Origin: Sedimenticola sp.
GTDB lineage: Bacteria > Pseudomonadota > Gammaproteobacteria > Chromatiales > Chromatiaceae
Length of the DNA stretch: 34,948 nt
Assembly: GCA_026984735.1 (NCBI GenBank)
Contig: JALSRN010000040.1
Span: 1-34,948 of the forward strand
Reading direction: 5' to 3'
Shown: positions 8,803 through 15,504 of the stretch, piece by piece
Numbering within the stretch: position 1 is the first letter of the stretch
Layout: every line of letters begins with the position of its first letter
Translations under genes and position numbers: made by a program
Notes under the pieces: generated by a model
Database searches by the model: none
The model's input: only the letters and a program-made list of their open reading frames with translations
Told to the model about the DNA's origin: nothing

Positions 8803-9759
8803 TCAGCGGCTCAGTCGCCGCAGCGTGGCCAGACTCCACAAGCGCGGATCGACTTTTCGGTTCCAGCGGATCTGCTCCCGCGCGGCCCAGGCCAGCCCCT
8901 GGCGGCCGTCGCGCAGATCCTTTCCGTACCAGTAAAGCCAGTACTGTCCGCGGGGGTCTTCCAGCCCCATGGAGCGCCACGCCTTGTCGATCACCTTCAC
9001 CGCCTTGCCGTTCTTGTAGTAGATGGAGCGGTAGTCGGCGAAGGTCTCCCGGTCCACCAGAGTCTCCCGGTAGTCGTACCACCAGTCGGCGAAGCGGGTA
9101 TGGCTGCGCAGGCGCCAGACCGGCCGTCCCTTGGCCGCGCAGAAAGGAGGCGGCGCTCCTTTCACGCCCTCCTCGACCGTTCCCAGGCACTCCTCGAAGA
9201 TCTCTTCGCCCACCAGCTCGTGGCGTTCGTCCTCCGGCTTGCGCAGATAGACGTCGCCGTAGGTGAAGAGGCTGCCGCCCCAGGCGTCCCCCTGGTCGGG
9301 CTCGCTGTGACGGCGCACCTTGCGCAGGGCCGGCAGCCAAATGGAAAACTCCAGCGGGCGGCGCGGATCCCGGAAGACATCCACCAGGATGCCGGTGCCC
9401 CGCAATTTGCCCGAGCGGAAGATGACCAGGTCGCGGGCGCGCAAGGCGCCTTCGGGGTAGTCGTTGTTGAGATGGCGTTCCAAGGCGTAGCTCTTGGCCT
9501 TGCCCTTTTCCGGAATGCGGGCGATGTGGAACGGTTTGCGGCGGGAGCCGTAACTGACGTTCTTCACCGCCAGGAAGTGGTTGACGAACCAGACCTGCCG
9601 CGCCACGTCGAGCGCCTCTTCGTCGCCGAGGGCGGGGCGTTGCGGAAAGAGCAGCAGGCAGAGAACGGCGGCGAGCGCCACGCGATGATCCCCCAAGCTC
9701 CCCCATCCCGCTCGGTGGGGGCGGTGGCGCCCAAATGGAGTGGTAAGCGCTTCTCTCAT
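8803..9759 (-). CDS. LolA-like (outer-membrane lipoprotein-sorting protein family) exported protein
   Basis: From ATG at 9759 the product is 318 residues with an internal hydrophobic stretch (ALAAVLCLLLF) ending near PALG, which looks like a signal peptide. If so, true translation may begin at a nearer TTG or GTG (around codons 22-28); the GTG there has GGGGGA at good distance. The ATG overlaps the waaP stop as ATGA, which supports coupling. The mature part has the pattern of the LolA-like family often annotated as outer-membrane lipoprotein-sorting protein: IWLPALRKVRRHSEPDQGD, SLFTYGDVYL, and a final WYDYRETLVDRETFADYRSIYY-like segment. Such proteins are periplasmic with a lipid-binding half-barrel fold. 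Being last in an LPS-core operon, it may handle an envelope lipid or lipoprotein. The family call is by pattern memory only. Confidence 0.6.
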   Translation of the reverse strand: MREALTTPFGRHRPHRAGWGSLGDHRVALAAVLCLLLFPQRPALGDEEALDVARQVWFVNHFLAVKNVSYGSRRKPFHIARIPEKGKAKSYALERHLNNDYPEGALRARDLVIFRSGKLRGTGILVDVFRDPRRPLEFSIWLPALRKVRRHSEPDQGDAWGGSLFTYGDVYLRKPEDERHELVGEEIFEECLGTVEEGVKGAPPPFCAAKGRPVWRLRSHTRFADWWYDYRETLVDRETFADYRSIYYKNGKAVKVIDKAWRSMGLEDPRGQYWLYWYGKDLRDGRQGLAWAAREQIRWNRKVDPRLWSLATLRRLSR

Positions 9760-10565
9760 CCTCTTTTCTCCCCTTGCCACTTTTCGCGCAGCCGCTCCGC
9801 CCTGCCTTCCGCCGCCCGCAGCAGCCTGGCGTTCCGTTCCAGGCTTTTTCGAAGCGGTTCGTCGAAATAGCATCGAAGGAAGCGCAGCAGGTCGCGCCGC
9901 GTCAACCCGATCTCCATCGCCGAAAACCAGAGACTGCCCAAATCCTTCGCCAGCCACCGAAAAGGCACCCGCTGGCGCTGCTGCACGCGGTGCAGATCGA
10001 TGAGATGGAGATGCAGCTTTTCCGGCTCTCCGTTCCAGGGCTGCTGCAGCAAAAAGTGGCAGATATACAGATCCCGGTGGTTCAGCCCTCCCTGGTGGAG
10101 CCGGCGGGTCATCTCCGCCACCCGCTCGATGAGACGCCATTTGAGAGGAGGGGCGGGCGGCGACCGGCGCCAGCGGGCGCAGTAGGTTTCCAGACTGACG
10201 CAGTTCTCCAGCTCGCGGGTCACCACGAAGGAGCGCTGCCGGGCGGGGTTCCGCCCTTCCCGTCCGTAGGCTTCCAGGCGCATGGTCTCGATGCCCAGCT
10301 CCGGCAGCCGCTGCAAGGCGCGCCACTCGTTGGCCGCCCCCAGCACCGGCAAGCGGCCGTTGATCAGATTCTTGAAGATCTCTTTCCAGCCCACTCCCCA
10401 GTGGAGCTTGAGGAAATAGCCCTGTCCCTCCAGTTCGAAGCGCAGGGTGCGCCGGCCGCGGCCGGCGATCTCCTTGCGCACGTCACCCTCGATCTCGAAA
10501 GCGTCGGCCACGCGCCGCCAGGGGCGGGGCAGGCGGGCGGCGAAATCGGGAGCCAGCCAGATCAT
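9756..10565 (-). CDS. waaP: Lipopolysaccharide core heptose(I) kinase
   Basis: The 269-residue protein matches RfaP/WaaP in size (about 265) and motifs. It has a candidate ATP-binding lysine K53 (YFLKLHWG), the catalytic-loop HRD at 163-165 (NHRDLYICHFLL) and the metal-binding D190 in LIDLHR. The N-terminal APDF...PW..V pattern is also typical. It phosphorylates heptose I of the inner LPS core at the cytoplasmic face of the inner membrane, which strengthens the outer membrane by divalent-cation bridging. ATG at 10565 overlaps the waaG stop (ATGA), and its own stop overlaps the next gene in the same way. The position after waaG is the order I recall from Pseudomonas. Confidence 0.93.
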   Translation of the reverse strand: MIWLAPDFAARLPRPWRRVADAFEIEGDVRKEIAGRGRRTLRFELEGQGYFLKLHWGVGWKEIFKNLINGRLPVLGAANEWRALQRLPELGIETMRLEAYGREGRNPARQRSFVVTRELENCVSLETYCARWRRSPPAPPLKWRLIERVAEMTRRLHQGGLNHRDLYICHFLLQQPWNGEPEKLHLHLIDLHRVQQRQRVPFRWLAKDLGSLWFSAMEIGLTRRDLLRFLRCYFDEPLRKSLERNARLLRAAEGRAERLREKWQGEKRG

Positions 10566-11671
10566 GAGAGGATGAACTCCACCGCCAGGGGAATGCGGCC
10601 GTAGATATCGGCCTCTTGGCCGAAACGGATGCCGTTGGCCCGCCAGCGCGGGCCTTCCGGCGAAACCAGCATCTCCGCGAGGGCGGCGTTCAGCGTGGCT
10701 TGGGAAAAGGGTTCGGGCAGCACCCGGCCGCACTTCGCCTCCTCGATGTAGTGGGCGTAGCCGCAGACGGATGTGGTGAGCACCGGAAGTCCGGCGACGG
10801 CCGCTTCCAGCAGAATGTTGCCGGTGTTTTCGTGGTAGGCGGGATGGAGCAGCAGGTCGCCGCCCTGGAGAATGCGCGGGATGTCGTCGCGTCCCGGCAG
10901 GATACGGAAACGCTCCGCCACGCCGAGCCGTCGGGCCAACCGCTCGAAAGGGGCCGCCTTGTCGCTCCCCAGGGCGAGCAGATGGGTGCGCCGGCGCAGA
11001 GGATCGGGCAGGGCCGCCAGCGCTTTCAACGAGCGGTCCAGCCCCTTGGTGCGGAAGCCCGAACCGATGCAGAGGATCCAGCGCTCCTCCTCGCCGATGC
11101 CGAACTCCCGCCGTGCTTCGGCCCGCAGCCGCTCGGCGTCGGGCCCCGCCCTTCGATCGGGTTGGATGCCGGGAGGCAGTTGGAAAAAGCGCTCCTCCGG
11201 GGTGTCGTAATGGCGCTGGAAAGCCGATTTCTGACGCTCGGAGACCAAAAGGATGCGGGTGCGGCTCTCCCGCCCGAAAACGGCGGCTTCCCACTCCAAA
11301 AGTTGCCGGTAGCGGGGCAGCCCGGCCACCGGAAAGCGGTACTGGCGTTCGAGCCGCTCGCGCAAGCAGGGGTCGGCGGCGTAGTAGAAGTCGAGGTCGG
11401 GCAGGCGGTTGAAACCGACGACCCGGTCGATGCCGGCCGCTTCCAGCCGTTTCGCCAATGCCCGGTGAAAGGCGCGGTAGCGGCCGTGATTGGTGAGCGC
11501 CCGCTGGGGCATCAGGTGCACTTCCGCTTCGGCGGGGCGCTCTCCTTGCCAGCTCATGGTGTGGATGTGGACTTCATGGCCCCGGGCGGCGCACTCCCGC
11601 GCCATGCGTAAGAGGTTGCTCTGCATGCCGCCATGGGGGAAATATTTGAACGCGACGAAGGCGAGCTTCAC
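10562..11671 (-). CDS. waaG: WaaG-type LPS core glycosyltransferase (GT4 family)
   Basis: From GTG at 11671 the product is 369 residues, close to E. coli WaaG (374). It starts KLAFVAFKYFPHGGMQ, a typical nucleotide-sugar glycosyltransferase N-terminus, and contains the GT4 signature HPAYHENTGNILLEA with conserved glutamates, followed by GLPVLTTSVCGYAHYI. WaaG adds the first outer-core hexose to heptose II using a UDP-sugar. The sugar added in this organism cannot be read from sequence. The GTG start overlaps the waaC stop as GTGA, so translation is likely coupled. An upstream in-frame extension exists but lies entirely inside waaC and is not credible. Confidence 0.93.
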   Translation of the reverse strand: MKLAFVAFKYFPHGGMQSNLLRMARECAARGHEVHIHTMSWQGERPAEAEVHLMPQRALTNHGRYRAFHRALAKRLEAAGIDRVVGFNRLPDLDFYYAADPCLRERLERQYRFPVAGLPRYRQLLEWEAAVFGRESRTRILLVSERQKSAFQRHYDTPEERFFQLPPGIQPDRRAGPDAERLRAEARREFGIGEEERWILCIGSGFRTKGLDRSLKALAALPDPLRRRTHLLALGSDKAAPFERLARRLGVAERFRILPGRDDIPRILQGGDLLLHPAYHENTGNILLEAAVAGLPVLTTSVCGYAHYIEEAKCGRVLPEPFSQATLNAALAEMLVSPEGPRWRANGIRFGQEADIYGRIPLAVEFILS

Positions 11672-12684
11672 GAACCCTCTCCCATCCGCTCGCGCAGCGC
11701 CTTCCACACCTGTTCGGGCTCCAGTCGATCGAGGCAGGCCGGCTCCAGCCGTCCTCGGCCGGGGCGCGGGCAGTTCCGTTTCAGGCAGGGGGCGCAGCCG
11801 AGGTCGCTCTCCAGGTTGCGTTGGCGGGGGCCGACGGCGCCGGTGAGGCCGGTGCGGGTGGGGCCGTAGAGGGTCACCGCCGGCGTGTCCAGGGCGGCGG
11901 CCAGGTGGGCCAGTCCCGAATCCACGCCCACTGCGCCCGCCGCCCGGGCGAGACGCGCTTTCAGCCCCTCCAGATCCGAGGGCGGCAGCAGTTCGCCCGA
12001 GCCGCTCTCCCGGCGCAGCCGCTCGGCCCGTCGGCGCTCCTCTTCGCCGTGCCAGGGCCACTCCACCTGGTAGCCGGCCTCCCCAGCCAGACGGGCCAGC
12101 TCGATCCAATGGGCCTCCGGCCAGAGCTTGCTGGGCCAAGTGGTGCCGTGGAGAAAGAGCAGGGTACGCTCCCTTTCTCCGCCGGGCCGCTCCAGGCCGT
12201 AATCGGGAGCGGTGGCCGGAGGCGGATATTCCAGAGCGAGGGCGAAGAGGCGCCGCATCCGCTCGATGGCGTGGAGCCCCCGCGGCACGGCGTGGCGGCG
12301 CTGATAGAAAAGCGCCGCCAGGGGTTCGCGGACGGAGCGGCGGTCGTATCCCGCCACCGGGGCGCCGGCCAGGCGCGCCGGCAAGGCGCTCTTGAGCAGC
12401 CCCTGGGCGTCGATCGCCAAGTCGTAGCCTCCGCTCTTGAGGAGGTGGCGCAGGCGTGAGGGATCGCCCGAGCGGAACGACTTCCAGAGAGAGCGGCGCC
12501 AGCGGCGCCAGGCGATGGGAATCGTCCTCGCCACCGCCGGATGCCAGGCCGGAACCGCGGTGAACGCCTCTTCCACCAGCCAGTGGAATTCCACTTCGGG
12601 GCGGGCGGCGACAGCGTCGGTGAGGGCGGGAAAGGTGTGGATCAGGTCGCCCAGGGAGGAGGTCTTGACGATCAGCACCCGCAT
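11668..12684 (-). CDS. waaC: LPS heptosyltransferase I
   Basis: The 338-residue GT9 enzyme opens MRVLIVKTSSLGDLIHTFPALTDA, the standard WaaC start, and has GTTWPSKLWPEAHW in the middle plus the C-terminal donor-site motif VGVDSGLAHLAAALDTPAVTLYGPT. It transfers L-glycero-D-manno-heptose from ADP-heptose to Kdo2-lipid A. A cysteine-bearing stretch near the C-terminus (CAPCLKRNCP, then C) is common in related heptosyltransferases. ATG at 12684 is 7 bases after the cysC stop. It is separated from its usual neighbour waaF by cysC. Confidence 0.94.
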   Translation of the reverse strand: MRVLIVKTSSLGDLIHTFPALTDAVAARPEVEFHWLVEEAFTAVPAWHPAVARTIPIAWRRWRRSLWKSFRSGDPSRLRHLLKSGGYDLAIDAQGLLKSALPARLAGAPVAGYDRRSVREPLAALFYQRRHAVPRGLHAIERMRRLFALALEYPPPATAPDYGLERPGGERERTLLFLHGTTWPSKLWPEAHWIELARLAGEAGYQVEWPWHGEEERRRAERLRRESGSGELLPPSDLEGLKARLARAAGAVGVDSGLAHLAAALDTPAVTLYGPTRTGLTGAVGPRQRNLESDLGCAPCLKRNCPRPGRGRLEPACLDRLEPEQVWKALRERMGEGS

Positions 12685-12691
12685 CGAGGGC

Positions 12692-13291
12692 TCATTCCAG
12701 CAAGCGGCGCTCCCGCAGGTACTCCATCACCTTTTCCACGCTCTCCTCCAGGGTTTCGGTATCGGTCTTGAGGCGGATCTCCGGGTTTTCCGGCGACTCG
12801 TAGGGGGAGGAGATGCCGGTGTAGTTGGGGATCAGGCCGGCGCGCGCCTTGGCGTAAAGCCCCTTCACGTCGCGCGCCTCGCATACCTCCAGGCTGCAGT
12901 CGCAATGGACCTCGATGAAATCGCCTTCGGCGAAACGTTCCCGCACCCGTTTCCGGTCGGCCCGGAAAGGGGAGATGAAGGCGGTCATGGCGATGACGCC
13001 GGCCTCCACGAAGAGCTTGGTCATCTCGCCGATGCGTCGGATGTTCTCGCGGCGGTCCTCCTCGCTGAAGCCGAGATCGCTGCAGAGGCCGTGGCGCACG
13101 TTGTCTCCGTCGAAGACGAAGGTGCGGCAACCGGCCTGGTGCAGCCGCTCCTCCACGGCGTGGGCCACCGTGGACTTGCCGGAACCCGACAGGCCGGTAA
13201 ACCAGAGCACGAAGCTCTTGTGGCCGTTGAGTTTTTCCCTCCGTTGCCGGGTCACGGTGGCCTGGTGCCACACCACGTTTTCGCTCTTCAT
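12692..13291 (-). CDS. cysC: Adenylylsulfate (APS) kinase
   Basis: From ATG at 13291 the product is 199 residues, the usual length. It has the P-loop GLSGSGKST at residues 33-41, [15 protein letters not shown] from 61, RRIGE near 85, and FISPFR with S107 at the position of the family's phosphorylated serine. It converts APS plus ATP to PAPS, the donor for assimilatory sulfate reduction and for sulfotransferases. It stands alone, without cysD/cysN or a fused sulfurylase. It lies between waaF (2 bases upstream) and waaC (7 bases downstream), with GGAG for its start lying inside the end of waaF. Co-transcription with LPS-core genes is thus likely. No sulfotransferase is visible in the window. 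Confidence 0.95.
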   Translation of the reverse strand: MKSENVVWHQATVTRQRREKLNGHKSFVLWFTGLSGSGKSTVAHAVEERLHQAGCRTFVFDGDNVRHGLCSDLGFSEEDRRENIRRIGEMTKLFVEAGVIAMTAFISPFRADRKRVRERFAEGDFIEVHCDCSLEVCEARDVKGLYAKARAGLIPNYTGISSPYESPENPEIRLKTDTETLEESVEKVMEYLRERRLLE

Positions 13292-13293
13292 GG

Positions 13294-14322
13294 TCACTCC
13301 ATCCGTTCCTTCTCGTCCATCCGTTCCAGGGCGGCCCGCACCTGGGCGACCTCGATTCCTTCCAGGCACCGAAGATGGCCCTGCGGGCACTCCCGTTGAA
13401 AGCACGGGCTGCATTCGAGGCCCAGGCTCAGGATTCGGTGGCGCCGGTTCAGCGGCGGCGTGAAGCCCGGGTCCGAAGAGCCGTAGATCGCCACCAGAGG
13501 CCGGTCCAGCGCCGCCGCCACGTGCATCAGGCCCGAATCGTTGCTCACCACGGCGTCGGCCAGGGAAAGCAGGTCCACCGCTTCGGCCAGGGTGGTGCGG
13601 CCGGCAAGATTGACGCAGCCTTGCGCCCGCGCGGCCACATTGTCGCACACCGGCCGGTCCCTCTCCGAGCCGAACAGCCACACTTGCCAGCCCTTTTGCC
13701 GATATTCGTGGGCCAGTTCACCAAACTTCCAGGCCGGCCACCGCTTGGCGGGCCCATATTCCGCGCCCGGACAGAGCGCCAGCAACCGGCTGCCGGCGGG
13801 TTTCTCCAGTTCATGGCGGTTCAGCGCCGCCGCCGCCGAGCCGGGGGCCACCTCCAGCGCGGGAGGGGGGATGGCCGGAAGGGGTTCGTCCGGCTCCAGC
13901 GCCAGGGCCACGAAGCGCTGCACCGTCATGGTGAGCTTCGACTTGTCCAGGCGGCGCAGGTCGTTGAGCAGGCCGTACCGCATCTCCCCCCGCCAGCCGG
14001 TGCGGCGGGGGATGCGGGCGGCGAAGGGGACCAGCGCCGATTTCCAGGAGTTGGGCAGAAGAAGGGCCTGCTGGTAGCGGCCCCGCAAGGCGCGGCCCAG
14101 CCGCCAACGCTCGCCCAGCGCCAGGCGGCCGTGGCCCAAGGGCATCTCGATGCCGGCGCGTACCTCGGGCATGCGCTCCAGCAGGGGCAGGCTCCAACGG
14201 GGGGCGAGCACGTCGATGGCCCGCCATGGCGCGCGCTCCTTCAGCACCTTGAACAGGCTCTGGGCCATGACCATGTCGCCCACCCAGGAGGGGCCGACGA
14301 CCAGGAGGGCGGGGTCGTTCAA
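13294..14322 (-). CDS. waaF: LPS heptosyltransferase II
   Basis: Taking TTG at 14322 as start gives 342 residues (E. coli WaaF 348) beginning [23 protein letters not shown], which aligns with the standard WaaF N-terminus. Other supports are [36 protein letters not shown] (ADP-heptose binding), [27 protein letters not shown] and the C-terminal [17 protein letters not shown]. It adds the second heptose of the inner core. The TTG overlaps the stop of the upstream zinc-finger gene (TTGA), implying reinitiation. A longer reading frame upstream would run through that gene and lacks homology. Confidence 0.93.
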   Translation of the reverse strand: MNDPALLVVGPSWVGDMVMAQSLFKVLKERAPWRAIDVLAPRWSLPLLERMPEVRAGIEMPLGHGRLALGERWRLGRALRGRYQQALLLPNSWKSALVPFAARIPRRTGWRGEMRYGLLNDLRRLDKSKLTMTVQRFVALALEPDEPLPAIPPPALEVAPGSAAAALNRHELEKPAGSRLLALCPGAEYGPAKRWPAWKFGELAHEYRQKGWQVWLFGSERDRPVCDNVAARAQGCVNLAGRTTLAEAVDLLSLADAVVSNDSGLMHVAAALDRPLVAIYGSSDPGFTPPLNRRHRILSLGLECSPCFQRECPQGHLRCLEGIEVAQVRAALERMDEKERME

Positions 14323-14498
14323 TCCTCGAGCACGTAACGGGTGCTGCAGTAGGGGCAGACTGCCTCGCCGCTCTTCGCCAGCGGCAGATAGACGCGGGGG
14401 TGGAGGTTCCACACCTCCTCGCCGCGCGGCGGGCAGCTGGCCGGGAGCTGGTCGCGGGTCACCTTCACAACCGCTTCGGATCTGCTCTGGGTCTTCAT
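14319..14498 (-). CDS. Small CHCC-type zinc-finger protein
   Basis: This 59-residue protein has the pattern C-x(n)-H-P-R-V-Y-L-P-x(n)-C-P-Y-C near its C-terminus (HPRVYLPL then VCPYCSTRYVL), the signature of the zf-CHCC family, which also includes the mitochondrial complex I subunit NDUFS6. Bacterial members are short, stand-alone and of unknown function. They are often found between ilvE and waaF in gammaproteobacteria, as here. ATG at 14498 is 35 bases after the ilvE stop, and a purine-rich GAGAGAGAA-type stretch precedes it. Its stop codon overlaps the waaF start, so it may set waaF translation. Confidence 0.85.
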   Translation of the reverse strand: MKTQSRSEAVVKVTRDQLPASCPPRGEEVWNLHPRVYLPLAKSGEAVCPYCSTRYVLED

Positions 14499-14533
14499 GG
14501 TTCTCTCTCGTCTCTCTCCGGCCGTTCCGCCGG

Positions 14534-15460
14534 TCATTTCACCGGGGTGAGCCAATCGTGATGCGTGGGCGAGCGGCCGTGCACGGCGTCGAAGTACATC
14601 TTCTGCAACAGGGCCGTCACCGGCCCGCGGCTGCCGTTGCCGATGGTGCGGTGGTCCACTTCGCGGATGGGGGTCACCTCGGCGGCGGTGCCGGTGAAGA
14701 AGGCTTCGTCGGCGATGTAGACCTCGTCGCGGGTGATGCGCTTCTCCACCACCTCGATGTCCGCTTCCCGCGCCAACTGGATGATGGTGCGCCGGGTGAT
14801 GCCGTCCAGCGCCGAGGTGAGGTCGGGCGTGTAGAGCACGCCGTCGCGGACGATGAAGATGTTCTCGCCCGACCCCTCCATGACGAAGCCTTCGGCGTCG
14901 AGCAGCAGCGCCTCGTCGTACCCGCAATCCAGCGCCTCCTGCAGGGCGAGCATGGAGTTGATGTAGTTGCCGTTGGCCTTGGCGCGGCACATGGTGATGT
15001 TGACATGGTGGCGGGTGAAGGAGGAGACCTTGATGCGGATGCCCCTCTCCATCGCCTCCTCGCCGAGATAGGCGCCCCACTCCCACGCCGCCACCATGCA
15101 GTGGACCCGCAGGTTGTCGGCGCGCAGCCCCATCCCCTCGGAGCCGTAGAAGCACATGGGGCGGATGTAGGCGGAATCGAGGCCGTTCTCGCGCACCGCC
15201 TCGATCTGCGCCCGGTCGATGGTTTCGCGGTCGTAGGGCAGCTTCATGCCGAGAATGTGGGCCGATTGGAAGAGCCGTCGGGTGTGTTCCGAGAGGCGGA
15301 AGATGGCGGGTCCCTCGGCGGTCCGGTAGGCGCGCACCCCTTCGAACACCCCCAGGCCGTAATGGAAGGTGTGGGTCAGCACGTGCACCTTGGCTTCACG
15401 CCAGGGCACCAGTTCGCCGTCGAGCCAGATCAGGCCGTCGCGATCCGCCATCGTCTGCAT
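14534..15460 (-). CDS. ilvE: Branched-chain amino acid aminotransferase
   Basis: The 308-residue fold-type IV PLP enzyme (E. coli IlvE 309) carries the PLP-binding K161 in RAKANGNYINS, the HTFHYGLGVFEGVRAY motif near residue 30, and EGSGENIFIV and FFTGTAAEVTPI further on. It interconverts leucine, isoleucine and valine with their 2-oxo acids in the cytoplasm. Two in-frame ATGs (15460 and 15451) compete; 15460 is preferred because GGGAG lies about 7 bases before it. The glnE stop lies downstream of this start at 15505 on the same strand, so the gap between the two genes is 44 bases and they are probably co-transcribed. Confidence 0.95.
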   Translation of the reverse strand: MQTMADRDGLIWLDGELVPWREAKVHVLTHTFHYGLGVFEGVRAYRTAEGPAIFRLSEHTRRLFQSAHILGMKLPYDRETIDRAQIEAVRENGLDSAYIRPMCFYGSEGMGLRADNLRVHCMVAAWEWGAYLGEEAMERGIRIKVSSFTRHHVNITMCRAKANGNYINSMLALQEALDCGYDEALLLDAEGFVMEGSGENIFIVRDGVLYTPDLTSALDGITRRTIIQLAREADIEVVEKRITRDEVYIADEAFFTGTAAEVTPIREVDHRTIGNGSRGPVTALLQKMYFDAVHGRSPTHHDWLTPVK

Positions 15461-15504
15461 CTTGCTTCTCCCGTTTTTTCTCGCATGTTCGTTGCCGGGG
15501 GGCG

